Shown: positions 1-8,939 of the stretch, in pieces
Position numbering within the stretch: the stretch's first letter is position 1
How the letters are laid out: each line of letters starts with the position of its first letter
DNA from: Actinoplanes utahensis
Lineage (GTDB): Bacteria; Actinomycetota; Actinomycetes; Mycobacteriales; Micromonosporaceae
Direction of reading: 5' to 3'
Length of the DNA: 64,000 nucleotides
Assembly: GCF_016862455.1 (NCBI RefSeq)
Contig: NZ_BOMZ01000026.1
Coordinates: 1-64,000 of the forward strand
Notes under the pieces: model-generated
Seen by the model: the letters and a program-made list of their open reading frames with translations, nothing else
Told to the model about the DNA's origin: nothing
Database searches by the model: none
Translations under genes and position numbers: made by a program

Positions 1-1814
1 GACCGATGAACGGCGTCGGGACGGCCCGGGGATACCGGGTCGGCCGGACGGAAACGGTCGCGGGCGGGACCGGCCGGCGAGGTGGGCCGGATGCCCGGTC
101 CTGCTGAGCGTGCATCGGGCGAGACCGGGCGGGCCCCCGACGAAACCGGTCCCGCGGTCGCTGCCGCGCCCCGCACGCCGGGCGGCATGGACCGGGCTCC
201 CGGCAGTTCCGGCGGGTTGCCGGAGAGCGGGACGCCCCCGGCCGCCCCCGGCGCCTGCCCGGGGAACGTCTGCCCGGACGGAGCCGGATCGATCTGACGA
301 CGTCCGCCGCCCGTTTCGGGGCCGACGACGGCCCGTCCACCCTGCTGAGGCCCGTTGCGGCGCGCGCCGGGCGGCATCTGACCGGGCACGCCGGTTCCCG
401 GAGCAACCTGACCGGGCGGCATCGCACCCGGCGGAATCGGGCCGGGTCCAGCGCCCGGAGGCACCTGACGCTGCGCGGCACGAGACGAGATCTGCCCGGG
501 AACCGTTCCCGGCGGGGTCTGAACCGGCCGAGCCTCCGGCGGCATCTGACGCGATGCGGCAGCCGGCGACACCTGTCCCGGAACCGTGGCCCGCGGCATC
601 TGCCCCGGGGCACCACCCGGGGGAATCTGCCCCGTTCCAGGACCCTGGGGCATCTGACCCGGGGCCCCACCTCGCGGCATCTGCCCGGGAGGACCACCCG
701 AAGGGACCTGGCCCGAAGCAGGGCCTTGAGGCATCTGACCCGGCACACCGCCCCGCGGCATCTGCCCAGGAACACCAGCCGGGGGAACCTGGCCCGGAAC
801 GCCGCCGGGCGGCATCCGCCCGGGACCACCGGGCCCCGGCGGGGTCTGGCCGTGCGGAACCGCGCCTGTGGGCCCCCGGCCCGGGGGCATCGTGCCGCCC
901 GCGACCGGGCCTACCGCATTCTGACCGGGCGGCACCGCACCGGCACGCTGACCGCCGGGAACGACACCAGGCGGCACCTGACCGGGCCGCATCCCGCCGG
1001 GCGGCGCCTGTCCGGCCGGCGCCACGCCACCACGCGGACCCGGCGGCATCTGACCAGGCGCGCTCGCACCGCCGCCCGGACCGCCGGGCATCCGACCGGG
1101 CGGGACCGACCCCGACGGCATCTGCCCGGGCGGAACCGCACCGGCACGCTGACCGGCGGAAGACTGAGCAGGGGCGCCGGCACGCTGACCCGGAGGCACC
1201 TGACCGGGAGGACCGACGGCCCCCCGGGTGGCCGGTGCGCCCTGACCGGGGCCGGCCGGCATCGCCGGGGGAACCTGTCCGGGACCGCCCGGGCCGACCG
1301 GCCCGGAACGCTGCCCCGCGGGACCGGCCGCCCCGGGAACCGGACGCTGCCCATCCCGGCCCGGCGGCACCGGTCCGGACGGCGCTGCCGCCGGAGGGAT
1401 CTGGCCAGGGGCGGCGCCCCGCGGAACCGGACCGGACCGGGACGCCGGTCCCGGTCCGCCGTTCGGCCGGCCACCGGTGGGGTCGCCGTCACCGCGGCCG
1501 GGTGCTGCGGCGAAGTCGTCCTGGCCGCCGGGAAAGGCGAAGTCCTCGTCGGGAACGTCGTCCGGTCCGGGCGCGGCCCGGCCGGACTTGCTGCTGCGGG
1601 CCTCGCCGGGAAGGGCGCCGGGGCCGATCGCGCCACGGTCGTGTTTCGCCGTACGCAGATCGTCGAGCCAGCCGGTCTCCTCCTGCGGCACCTCCACGGG
1701 AGCAACCGGCTGCTCGGCGCGGCCCCCGCGCCCGAAGCGCCGGCGGTTCTTACCGCCCTGCCCTTCGCGCGGACCGGCGTCGTCGTCGGGCCGATCGGAA
1801 CCCCGCCCTGTCAC
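1..1814 (-). CDS. Pro/Gly/Gln-rich repeat protein, C-terminus beyond window
   Basis: The frame is open from a GTG at 1814 to the left edge, at least 604 codons, so the C-terminus is missing. The GTG overlaps the rarA stop by 4 nt (GTGA), which implies translational coupling. Residues 1-140 are charged and non-repetitive ([10 protein letters not shown], then an acidic DEDF stretch). After that come about thirty imperfect repeats of the type PGQMPxG, with V, I, A or R sometimes replacing M, spaced roughly 12-18 residues apart. No catalytic motif or membrane segment is visible in the part present. The repeats should be disordered and cytoplasmic unless a later segment anchors the protein. The plus strand is also open here with an Arg/Pro composition, which I take as a shadow. 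M. tuberculosis has a Pro/Gly-rich membrane protein next to rarA; whether the two are related is unknown. Confidence 0.7.
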   Translation of the reverse strand, partial: MTGRGSDRPDDDAGPREGQGGKNRRRFGRGGRAEQPVAPVEVPQEETGWLDDLRTAKHDRGAIGPGALPGEARSSKSGRAAPGPDDVPDEDFAFPGGQDDFAAAPGRGDGDPTGGRPNGGPGPASRSGPVPRGAAPGQIPPAAAPSGPVPPGRDGQRPVPGAAGPAGQRSGPVGPGGPGQVPPAMPAGPGQGAPATRGAVGPPGQVPPGQRAGAPAQSSAGQRAGAVPPGQMPSGSVPPGRMPGGPGGGASAPGQMPPGPRGGVAPAGQAPPGGMRPGQVPPGVVPGGQRAGAVPPGQNAVGPVAGGTMPPGRGPTGAVPHGQTPPGPGGPGRMPPGGVPGQVPPAGVPGQMPRGGVPGQMPQGPASGQVPSGGPPGQMPRGGAPGQMPQGPGTGQIPPGGAPGQMPRATVPGQVSPAAASRQMPPEARPVQTPPGTVPGQISSRAAQRQVPPGAGPGPIPPGAMPPGQVAPGTGVPGQMPPGARRNGPQQGGRAVVGPETGGGRRQIDPAPSGQTFPGQAPGAAGGVPLSGNPPELPGARSMPPGVRGAAATAGPVSSGARPVSPDARSAGPGIRPTSPAGPARDRFRPADPVSPGRPDAVHR

Positions 1815-3790
1815 CGCTGTTCCTCTCCGGCGCTGTCGCCGCTCTCGTCATCACCCTCGGCACCGGCCGCATCCGGGCTCCGCCCGGCCGTCCCTGCCTC
1901 GTGCCGCACGGCGCGCGGTTCCGGAGACCGCTCCGCCGCGCCACCGCCGGCCGATTCCGACCCGGCACCGGCAGCGCTCTCCGCACGACCGGAACCTTCA
2001 ACACTTTCCGCCACGTCTTCGTGACGTGCTGCAACCGATTGCCCGGCCGCCGGTTTCGAGTCCGCCGACGACTGTGACTCATCCGCGGCCCGAGCACCAC
2101 CCGCCGCGCGGTCCGGCACCCCCGCCGAAGCGGTGACTCCCCTGCTCACCGGGCCCGAATTGAATTCCCCACTATCCGCCGCGGAAGGCTCGCCCGGCGC
2201 CCCGGATCCGTTCGAGGAGGAGGCGCTGCCGGCCCGGTCCACGGCGTCCACAGCGCCGCCTCCGGCCGTACCGGATCCGCTCGGAGAATCGCCGCCGACC
2301 GCACCCGGAAGGCCCACCGCGCCCCCAGCCGCACCGGCTCCACCCGCGGAAGCACCGCCGGCAGCCACCCCGGGGGCGGCCGAGGAGGAAGAGGTGGCCG
2401 ACGAAGGGCGGGACGAGGGGCCGGAACCCCGCACGATCCGCCGCAACCGCGGCACCCGCTCCGCCACCGCCCGCTCCGCACCGTGATCGGTCGGCCGGTA
2501 GTAGTCGGTGCCGACGAGATCGTCCGGAACGTACTGCTGGCGCACCACACCCCGCGGATCGTCGTGGGGGTAGCGATATCCCCGCCCGTGACCGAGCCCT
2601 TTCGACCCCGGATAGTGCGCGTCCCGCAGGTGGGGCGGCACCGCGCCACCGCGACCGGCCCGCACGTCGGCCATCGCCTCGGCGAGGGCCGTGGTGACGC
2701 TGTTGGACTTGGGGGCGGTGGCCAGGTGCACGACGGCCTGGGCGAGGTTGAGACCGGCTTCGGGCAGGCCCACGTTCTGCACGGCCTGGGCGGCGGCGCT
2801 CGCCACCAGCAGTGCTTGCGGGTCGGCCATGCCGACGTCCTCGCTCGCGAAGATCACGATGCGCCGGGCGATGAACCGCGGGTCCTCGCCGGCGACGAGC
2901 ATCCGGGCCAGGTAGTGCAGGGCCGCGTCGGGATCGCTGCCGCGCATGCTCTTGATGAACGCGCTGATCACGTCGTAGTGGGCGTCGCCGTCCCGGTCGT
3001 AGCGGACAGCGGCGACGTCGACCGCCTTCTCGGCGGTGGCGAGGTCGATCTCGGGCGCGTTCTGGGCGAGCGCGGAGCCGGCCGCGGCCTCGAGGGCGGT
3101 GAGGGCCTTACGGACGTCGCCGGACGCCAGCCGTACCAGATGGTCCTCGGCGTCGGGGGAAAGCGTGACCGCGCCGCCCAGCCCGCGCTCGTCGGTGACG
3201 GCGCGCCGGATGAGCCGGCGGACCTGGTCCTCGCCGAGGGATTGGAGGGTGAGCAGCACGCAGCGGGAGAGCAGGGGCGAGATGACCGAGAAGTACGGGT
3301 TCTCCGTGGTGGCCGCGAGCAAGGTCACGGTCCGGTCCTCGACGGCGGCGAGCAGCGAGTCCTGCTGGGTCTTGCTGAAGCGGTGCACCTCGTCGATGAA
3401 CAGGACGGTGGGCGGGCCCCCGTAACGCCGCTCGCGCCGCGCGGTGTCGATCACGGCGCGGACGTCCTTGACGCCGGCGGTGAGTGCGGACATGGCGACG
3501 AACTTGCGATCGGTGGCGTTGGCGACCAGGTGCGCGATGGTGGTCTTGCCGGTGCCGGGCGGGCCCCAGAGGATCACCGACATCGGGCTGGAACCGGTGA
3601 CGAGCTGGCGCAGCGGGGCGCCGGGGGCGAGCAGATGCTCCTGCCCGATCAGCTCGTCCAGCGAGGCGGGCCGCATCCGAACCGGCAGCGGGGCGTCGTC
3701 GGCGGGCCGGCCGAATCCGGCGGCCCGCGCGTCCGGCGCGGCGGGAGACGCGTCCGGCGGCGCGAGGGAGAAGAGCCCTTCCGTATCCAT
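1811..3790 (-). CDS. rarA: RarA/MgsA-type AAA+ ATPase with long low-complexity tail
   Basis: Replication-associated recombination protein A, a clamp-loader-like AAA+ ATPase acting at stalled forks. Counted from the ATG used here, Walker A (GPPGTGKTT) lies near residues 76-84 and Walker B (LFIDEVHRF) near 130-138. The conserved C-terminal helical part ends around residue 455 ([10 protein letters not shown], then RLRRIVRG). The start at 3790 (MDTEGLFSL) matches the family's N-terminus better than the in-frame GTG 15 codons upstream, although no strong ribosome site precedes it. The family is usually about 440-460 residues. Here about 204 further residues of Ser, Ala, Gly, Pro and Glu follow, with no recognisable domain. 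The stop overlaps the start of the downstream repeat-protein gene. Confidence 0.93.
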   Translation of the reverse strand: MDTEGLFSLAPPDASPAAPDARAAGFGRPADDAPLPVRMRPASLDELIGQEHLLAPGAPLRQLVTGSSPMSVILWGPPGTGKTTIAHLVANATDRKFVAMSALTAGVKDVRAVIDTARRERRYGGPPTVLFIDEVHRFSKTQQDSLLAAVEDRTVTLLAATTENPYFSVISPLLSRCVLLTLQSLGEDQVRRLIRRAVTDERGLGGAVTLSPDAEDHLVRLASGDVRKALTALEAAAGSALAQNAPEIDLATAEKAVDVAAVRYDRDGDAHYDVISAFIKSMRGSDPDAALHYLARMLVAGEDPRFIARRIVIFASEDVGMADPQALLVASAAAQAVQNVGLPEAGLNLAQAVVHLATAPKSNSVTTALAEAMADVRAGRGGAVPPHLRDAHYPGSKGLGHGRGYRYPHDDPRGVVRQQYVPDDLVGTDYYRPTDHGAERAVAERVPRLRRIVRGSGPSSRPSSATSSSSAAPGVAAGGASAGGAGAAGGAVGLPGAVGGDSPSGSGTAGGGAVDAVDRAGSASSSNGSGAPGEPSAADSGEFNSGPVSRGVTASAGVPDRAAGGARAADESQSSADSKPAAGQSVAARHEDVAESVEGSGRAESAAGAGSESAGGGAAERSPEPRAVRHEAGTAGRSPDAAGAEGDDESGDSAGEEQR

Positions 3791-3900
3791 CACGACCGAC
3801 AGTACCGGCCTGTCGAGCATGATCCGAAACGCCACCTGTCACCCTGTGGAAAGCTCCCGAGCAGCCACTACGGCCTCACGCAGCGTGTCCGAAACGACCT

Positions 3901-3930
3901 CCGGCCCGACCCGGGGCGGGGTCGGGCCGG
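3901..3930 (-). terminator. hairpin terminator after the small membrane protein gene
   Basis: A perfect 12-bp inverted repeat (CCGGCCCGACCC / GGGTCGGGCCGG) around a 6-nt loop, 36 nt past the stop of the membrane-protein gene and upstream of rarA. It has no T-run, as is common for actinobacterial terminators. Confidence 0.6.
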
Positions 3931-3965
3931 AGAGGCCGGAGGCTGGCGGCCGGCGGCCGCTCGGG

Positions 3966-4190
3966 TCAGCCGCGGCCGGGACGGCGGCCGTAGAAGCGGC
4001 GGCCGGAGGAGCCGGTGCCCGCCCCGGCGCGCGGGCCGCTGCCGACACCGGCCAGGTACAGGGCCAGGAGCAGCAGGCCGATCGTCGTCAGGGTCGGGAC
4101 GTTGAACAGCACGGGGGCGCCGAAGTTGGTGTTGAGCAGGTCGATGAGAAGCGAGATGCCGAAGATCACGGCAGCGGCGATGGCGAGCAT
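3966..4190 (-). CDS. small two-helix membrane protein, unknown function
   Basis: A 74-residue protein with two hydrophobic segments, about residues 2-20 and 34-50, joined by a short loop (LLNTNFGAP). The C-terminal tail of about 25 residues is rich in Gly and Arg (RRFYGRRPGRG) and should face the cytoplasm. GGAGGA sits 4 nt before the ATG at 4190, which favours this over the TTG one codon upstream. It lies alone between the rarA and aspS terminators and is probably a separate transcript. I do not recognise a named family; small proteins of this shape are common in actinomycetes. Confidence 0.65.
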   Translation of the reverse strand: MLAIAAAVIFGISLLIDLLNTNFGAPVLFNVPTLTTIGLLLLALYLAGVGSGPRAGAGTGSSGRRFYGRRPGRG

Positions 4191-4260
4191 CAATTCCTCC
4201 GGGGGGTATCTGAGAGCCTGTGAACTCGCTGATACCCGAATGCCCGTCGTTCTGAAACGC

Positions 4261-4303
4261 CGAAGGCCGGTTTCCGGGAGCGTTCGGCGGAAACCGGCCT
4301 TCG
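4261..4303 (-). terminator. aspS terminator
   Basis: A 15-bp perfect stem (CGAAGGCCGGTTTCC with its complement) around a 13-nt loop, 13 nt past the aspS stop. The stem is strong and not followed by a clear T-run. Confidence 0.75.
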
Positions 4304-4316
4304 CGGCGGGCCGACG

Positions 4317-6119
4317 TCAGTTCGAGTGCTGCACCGGGGCGGCCTGGCCGTCAGTGCCGGGCGTGCCGGCGGTGGCCTTCGGCTTGGCGTCGATACCGGC
4401 CTCGAGCCGCTGCTGTGCGGTGATCGGGGTCGGCGCGGTGGTCAGCGGGTCGAAACCGCCGCGGGTCTTCGGGAACGCGATGACCTCACGGATCGACTCG
4501 TTGCCGCTGAGCAGCATGCAGGTGCGGTCCCAGCCGAGCGCGATGCCGGCGTGCGGCGGCGGGCCGTACTTGAACGCCTCGAGCAGGAAGCCGAACTTGT
4601 CCTCGGCCTCCTCCGTGGAGATGCCGAGCAGGTCGAAGACCCGGCTCTGCACGTCGCCGCGGTGGATACGGACGGAGCCGCCGCCGATCTCGTTGCCGTT
4701 GACGACGATGTCGTACGCGTACGCGAGGGCCTGGTCGGGCGCCTCCTCGAAGCGGCTCTCCCACTCCTCGTTCGGCGACGTGAACGGGTGGTGCACCGCG
4801 TGCCAGCCACCGTCTTCGGTCTTCTCGAACATCGGGGCGTCGACGACCCAGCAGAACGCCCAGGCCGACTCGTCGATCAGCTTGGCCCGCTTGGCGATCT
4901 CGATCCGGGCCGCGCCGAGCAGCTCCTGCGCCTCGCGGCGCTCGGTGGCGGCGGCGAAGAAGACCGCGTCGCCGGGCTTGGCGCCGACCTGGTCGGCCAG
5001 GCCGGACAGGTGCTCCGGCGACAGGTTCTTCGCGACCGGGCCCTTGGGCTCGCCGGTCTCCGCGTCGAGGACCACGTAGGCGAGACCGCGGGCGCCCCGG
5101 GCCTTGGCCCAGTCCTGCCAGCCGTCGAGCTCCTTGCGGGTCTGCGAGGCGCCGCCCGGCATGACGACCGCGCCGACGTAGCCTCCGGCGTCGATCGCGC
5201 CGGCGAACACCCGGAACGCGGTGCCGCGGAGGTACTCGGTCAGCTCGACCAGCTCGACGCCGTACCGCAGGTCGGGCTTGTCGGAGCCGTAGCGGTTCAT
5301 CGCGTCGGTCCAGGTGATCCGCGGGATCGGCAGCTGCACCTGGTAGTCGGCGAGCTCGCTCCACAGCTTCGCGACGATCTCCTCGCCGAGCGCGATGACG
5401 TCGTCCTGGGTGACGAACGACATCTCGATGTCGAGCTGGGTGAACTCCGGCTGGCGGTCGGCGCGGAAGTCCTCGTCGCGGTAGCAGCGGGCGATCTGGT
5501 AGTACCGCTCCATGCCGGCGACCATCAGCAGCTGCTTGAACAGCTGCGGGGACTGGGGCAGCGCGTACCAGGTGCCGGGCTGGAGGCGGACCGGGACCAG
5601 GAAGTCGCGGGCGCCCTCCGGCGTCGAGCGCGTCAGCGTCGGCGTCTCGATCTCGTTGAAGTCGTGGGCGTGCAGGATCTCGCGGGCGATCTGGTTGGCG
5701 CGGCTGCGCAAGCGCAGCGCCTTCGCCGGGCCGGAGCGGCGCAGGTCCAGGTAGCGGTACTTGAGCCGGAGGTCGTCGGAGGCGGTGATCGTGTCGTCGA
5801 CCGGCAGCGGCAGCGGGGCCGCCTCGGACAGCACGGTCAGCTCGCTGGCGACCACCTCGATCGCGCCGGTGGCCAGCTCCGGGTTCTCGTTGCCGGCCGG
5901 GCGGGCGCTGACCTCGCCGACGACCTTCACGCAGAACTCGTTGCGCAGCGCGTGCGCGTCCTCCTCGCGGAACACGACCTGCACCACGCCGGAGGCGTCA
6001 CGGAGGTCGACGAAGATGACACCGCCGTGGTCGCGCCGGCGCGCGACCCACCCGGCGAGCGTCACCGTCGTGCCGGCGTCGCTCGCGCGCAGAGTGCCGG
6101 CGTCATGGGTACGGATCAC
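4317..6119 (-). CDS. aspS: aspartyl-tRNA synthetase (class II)
   Basis: Charges tRNA-Asp; many actinobacterial enzymes also mischarge tRNA-Asn for GatCAB amidation, but specificity cannot be read here. The 600 residues match bacterial AspRS. The N-terminal OB anticodon-binding fold carries [11 protein letters not shown] (23-33). Class II motif 2 is near 212-222 ([11 protein letters not shown]), preceded by YYQIAR; a bacterial GAD-type insertion lies in the middle; motif 3 (GIALGWDR) is near the end, followed by AFPKTRGG. The GTG start at 6119 has AGGAGA 7 nt upstream. A strong terminator follows, so it is probably monocistronic. About 18 C-terminal residues after TAQQRLEAG are low in conservation. 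Confidence 0.97.
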   Translation of the reverse strand: MIRTHDAGTLRASDAGTTVTLAGWVARRRDHGGVIFVDLRDASGVVQVVFREEDAHALRNEFCVKVVGEVSARPAGNENPELATGAIEVVASELTVLSEAAPLPLPVDDTITASDDLRLKYRYLDLRRSGPAKALRLRSRANQIAREILHAHDFNEIETPTLTRSTPEGARDFLVPVRLQPGTWYALPQSPQLFKQLLMVAGMERYYQIARCYRDEDFRADRQPEFTQLDIEMSFVTQDDVIALGEEIVAKLWSELADYQVQLPIPRITWTDAMNRYGSDKPDLRYGVELVELTEYLRGTAFRVFAGAIDAGGYVGAVVMPGGASQTRKELDGWQDWAKARGARGLAYVVLDAETGEPKGPVAKNLSPEHLSGLADQVGAKPGDAVFFAAATERREAQELLGAARIEIAKRAKLIDESAWAFCWVVDAPMFEKTEDGGWHAVHHPFTSPNEEWESRFEEAPDQALAYAYDIVVNGNEIGGGSVRIHRGDVQSRVFDLLGISTEEAEDKFGFLLEAFKYGPPPHAGIALGWDRTCMLLSGNESIREVIAFPKTRGGFDPLTTAPTPITAQQRLEAGIDAKPKATAGTPGTDGQAAPVQHSN

Positions 6120-6206
6120 GGAAACGTCTCCTAACAGGGTTCGCGGGGCGCACCCGACATTCTGTCAGGAGCGCCGCGCGCCCAAGTCACCGCTCTCTAC
6201 TTCTCC

Positions 6207-6995
6207 CTACCGCAGCACCCGCCATGAGGTCGCGCGCAGGCCCGCGGCGCCGGAGCCGCCGACGTCGACGATCTCCACGAGCACCAGTTCGGCCGGCTCG
6301 GCGGCGGTGAGCACGCAGAGCGCGGTGCCCTTCGTGACCTCCACCTCGAGTCCACGCCCGAGCGGGCTGGTGCGGATGGCCCGTTCGCACGCTTGCGCGT
6401 CGCTGTCGGCGCCGGCCTGGCGGCTGCCGCCGGCGGCTCCGGCGCCCAGGCTCCATCGGGGCGGCATGCTGCCGCAACGGCTCTCGTAACGGAGGTCCGC
6501 GACGTTCTCGGCGGCGTCGGCCCGGGGTTCGTCCAGATCCAGGTGTACGACCGCGGCACAGGCCGGATCGAGCCGCAGTGACTCCTTGGCATAGGAGACC
6601 GGATAGGTGACCGGTTCGAGTGGCCGGGCCCGTTCCGGCGCCGGGGCCGGGACCGAGGGGGCCGGGGCGACCGCCCTGACCGTCTGGAACGTACGCCAGG
6701 AGAACAGCCCGGCCGCCGCGGCGGTGAGCAGCGCGAGAACACTGATCAGCACCGCCGCCGTCACCCCGGCCCGGCGCGGCGGGGCGGCGCCGTCCGGTTC
6801 GCGGTCGTCCTCCGCGGGTGGCCCGGCGACCGGCGCGCCGGCCGGCAGGAGCGCGCCGAGCGGTTCGGTCGGGCCCTCCTGCCGGGTCAGGACCGGCGGA
6901 GCACCCGAACCCTGCCGGGGCGGGCCCGGCGGAGCACCGGGACGGCGCTGGGGCAGGGGCGAGGCGGCGCCGGGGGCACCAGGGAAAACCGACAT
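6207..6995 (-). CDS. membrane-anchored protein with Pro-rich N-terminus, unknown function
   Basis: A 262-residue protein. The first 70 residues are Pro, Gly and Ala rich and probably cytoplasmic. One transmembrane helix (GVTAAVLISVLALL onwards) lies at about residues 76-98. The outer domain of about 165 residues carries four cysteines that could form two disulfides, plus LRLDPACAAVVHLDLDEP. The ATG at 6995 has GGAG 6 nt upstream and is preferred over an in-frame start 12 codons earlier. It follows no operon partner closely; aspS begins 87 nt downstream. I do not recognise the family. Confidence 0.7.
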   Translation of the reverse strand: MSVFPGAPGAASPLPQRRPGAPPGPPRQGSGAPPVLTRQEGPTEPLGALLPAGAPVAGPPAEDDREPDGAAPPRRAGVTAAVLISVLALLTAAAAGLFSWRTFQTVRAVAPAPSVPAPAPERARPLEPVTYPVSYAKESLRLDPACAAVVHLDLDEPRADAAENVADLRYESRCGSMPPRWSLGAGAAGGSRQAGADSDAQACERAIRTSPLGRGLEVEVTKGTALCVLTAAEPAELVLVEIVDVGGSGAAGLRATSWRVLR

Positions 6996-7084
6996 GACGG
7001 ACTCCAGGGGCGCAGCGGATGAGGCGCTCAATCAACGTAGACAGGATTGATCCAGCAGGCCATCCCCCGCCCGGGGCACCCGGC

Positions 7085-7417
7085 TCAGCGGAACTCCGCG
7101 ACCACCTCGATCGTGCCGACGATGTGGTCGTTGAACTCCTCGAGCTCCTCGGCCGGGACCCACAGTTCCAGGATGGAGTCGCCTCCGGCCTGCCGTACCG
7201 GGTACCGCTCGGCGAACGCGGCGTCGACCTCGAACCGCGTCACGTATCCCATGCCGGACGCCGGGACGTTCCAGTCCCGGGCGATCATGGTCGCGTACTC
7301 CTCGTTGAGGACCGGGTAGAAGATCGGCTGGTCCGGCAGCCGTGGCGGCCACCGCCGCCAGCCGCTCTCCTCGACCAGGGCGAGCTCCTTCGGCCCGGTC
7401 GGCCGCCACAACGTCAT
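7085..7417 (-). CDS. small conserved actinobacterial protein, function unknown
   Basis: About 110 residues beginning MTLWRPTGPKELALVEES and containing WRRWPPRLPDQPIFYPV and VPASGMGYVTRFEV. From memory this matches a short actinobacterial family often labelled ADP-ribosylation/crystallin J1 in databases; that label probably does not describe a tested activity. The start is uncertain: an in-frame GTG three codons upstream and a longer Pro/Arg-rich extension to 7537 are also open, but the MTLW start fits the family. No signal peptide or membrane helix. The 288-nt gap before the next gene holds only a possible gene remnant. Confidence 0.72.
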   Translation of the reverse strand: MTLWRPTGPKELALVEESGWRRWPPRLPDQPIFYPVLNEEYATMIARDWNVPASGMGYVTRFEVDAAFAERYPVRQAGGDSILELWVPAEELEEFNDHIVGTIEVVAEFR

Positions 7418-7568
7418 CGTCTTCACGGCCGGCAGTCTGGCAGGAGGCAGTCGATCACCACATCCGCTTTCCGGCGCCACCGCGGGTCTGCGAGGCTTCC
7501 GTGGTGAGCACAGCGGAAGGGGAGCCGAGCCGGCCACCGGCTCCGACCACCTGGACGACGCGGTGTAG

Positions 7569-7714
7569 ACCGTGCCGGCCCTGGCCCTGACCGACGTGGG
7601 CCGGGAGCGGGAGGCGGTCTCCGTCGCGGTCGGCGCGCCGGCCCGCCACCTGCCGCAGTACCGGCGGTCGATGGCGGAGTACGCCCGGCTGCTGGTCGAG
7701 CCGCCTCAGAAGTA
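7569..7714 (+). pseudogene. possible remnant of a plus-strand gene (C-terminal piece)
   Basis: A 48-codon open stretch from just after a TAG at 7566 to a TAG at 7712. Its composition looks protein-like (LTDVGREREAVSVAVGAP, then YRRSMAEYARLLVEPP). It has no credible start or ribosome site and its last 9 nt overlap the 3' end of the convergent PLP-enzyme gene. It could be the tail of a decayed gene or chance. Confidence 0.25.
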
Positions 7715-8896
7715 GGTGTGCAGCACGTCCACGACGTGCCGGTCCTCGTCGACCACCGGGATGTCCCGCCATTTGTCGAAGGCGGTGCAGGGGTGCGAGA
7801 TGCCGAACCGGATCAGATCCCCCGGCCCCAGATCGGCGCCGTCGACGGCCAGGTACGTGTGGTGATCGTTCAGTCTGGTCACCGACAGCCCGGTGGCCGC
7901 CTCGACCGTCCCGTCCCCGCGGCGGATCTCCATCGGCACCGGCAGCCCTTCGTCGAACGGCGCGTCCCGCTTGCCCATCCCGGCGAGCGCGAGCCCGGGC
8001 TCCGGCGTGGACAGCACCTGGGCCCAGATCTCCAGCGCCGCCGCGAGCGGCCCCTCCCCCGGCACCCGCAGGAACGGGGTCTTCTCCCGGTAGAACCCGT
8101 CGTCGTGGGTGACCGAGGCGCCGCTGCGCAGGATCAGCCGTGCCGGGCTGGTCAGGCCGGCGAACCGCTCGGCGACCCGGTCGAACCACGCGCTGCCGCC
8201 GGCCGACACGATCGGCGCCGGTGGCAGGAGCCCGGCATCGGCCAGCCGGGTCACTCCGGCGACCAGTTCGTCCAGGAAGGCGTCCACGTCCTGCTGGTCG
8301 TGGAGCTGGCCCTCGTACCCGGTGACCCCGGCCAGTTCGAGGCCGGGCGCCGCGGCGACGGCCCGCGCCACCGTCTCCAGCTGGTCCAGGCCCCGCACCC
8401 CGGTACGCCCACCCGCGTGCCCCAGCTCGACCAGGATCCGCAGCGGCCCGCCGGTCGCCGCCGCCGCCCGCACTCCGGCGACCGAGTCGGCCTGGAAGTA
8501 GACCTCCCAGCCGGCGGCGCTCTCGTCCGCCAGCCAGCGCAGCGCGGCCGGGTCGAGGATCTCGTTGGCGATCAGCACCCGTTCGATGCCGAGCCGCCGC
8601 ATCACCAGCGCCTGGTTGGGCGTGGCCACGGTCATGCCCCACGCCCCGGCCCGCATCTGCGCGTCGAGCAGCGCCGGCGCCATCGTGGTCTTGGCGTGCG
8701 GCGCGAAGTCGAAGCCGTGCCGCCGGGAGTACGCGGCCATGGTGGCGATGTTCGCCTCCACCGCGGCCTGCCGCACGGTCAGCAGCGGCCAGGTGAACCC
8801 GCCGCCGAAGATGCTCGGGCGCTCGGCGGCGATCTCGGCCACGCTCCGCGAACCGGAGGGCTGCCAGAATCCCTTGCTACGCCAGTCGATGGTCAC
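7706..8896 (-). CDS. PLP-dependent amino acid deaminase, D-serine dehydratase-like (fold type III)
   Basis: A 396-residue enzyme of the D-threonine aldolase/D-serine dehydratase-like group. It starts with an alanine-racemase-like barrel in which the PLP lysine is probably the K of PHAKTT (near residue 60). The C-terminal domain ends with GISHPCTAFDKW; the His-Pro-Cys pair matches the zinc ligands known in eukaryotic D-serine dehydratases. The likely reaction is deamination of a D- or beta-hydroxy amino acid to an oxo acid, an inference from family. The GTG at 8896 has AGAGAGG upstream; the frame stays open to 9541 but that part is a shadow of the divergent kinase. It is divergent from the APH-like kinase with only 43 nt between. 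Confidence 0.85.
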   Translation of the reverse strand: MTIDWRSKGFWQPSGSRSVAEIAAERPSIFGGGFTWPLLTVRQAAVEANIATMAAYSRRHGFDFAPHAKTTMAPALLDAQMRAGAWGMTVATPNQALVMRRLGIERVLIANEILDPAALRWLADESAAGWEVYFQADSVAGVRAAAATGGPLRILVELGHAGGRTGVRGLDQLETVARAVAAAPGLELAGVTGYEGQLHDQQDVDAFLDELVAGVTRLADAGLLPPAPIVSAGGSAWFDRVAERFAGLTSPARLILRSGASVTHDDGFYREKTPFLRVPGEGPLAAALEIWAQVLSTPEPGLALAGMGKRDAPFDEGLPVPMEIRRGDGTVEAATGLSVTRLNDHHTYLAVDGADLGPGDLIRFGISHPCTAFDKWRDIPVVDEDRHVVDVLHTYF

Positions 8897-8926
8897 ACCG
8901 GCACCTCTCTTCTCAGGCGGATTCTC

Positions 8927-8932
8927 TATAAC
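8927..8932 (+). promoter_or_regulatory. -10 element of a probable leaderless promoter
   Basis: TATAAC ends 7 nt before the ATG of the APH-like kinase, so transcription should begin at or within a base of the start codon. No Shine-Dalgarno sequence precedes that ATG, which fits a leaderless mRNA. No clear -35 is visible. Confidence 0.4.
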
Positions 8933-8939
8933 GGACGTC

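Noticed and set aside
110..2077. 655-codon Arg/Pro-rich frame on the plus strand
   Set aside because: It is the complement of the PGQ repeats and of the rarA tail. Composition is dominated by Arg, Pro and Ala, there is no ribosome site, and the minus frame has a coupled start.
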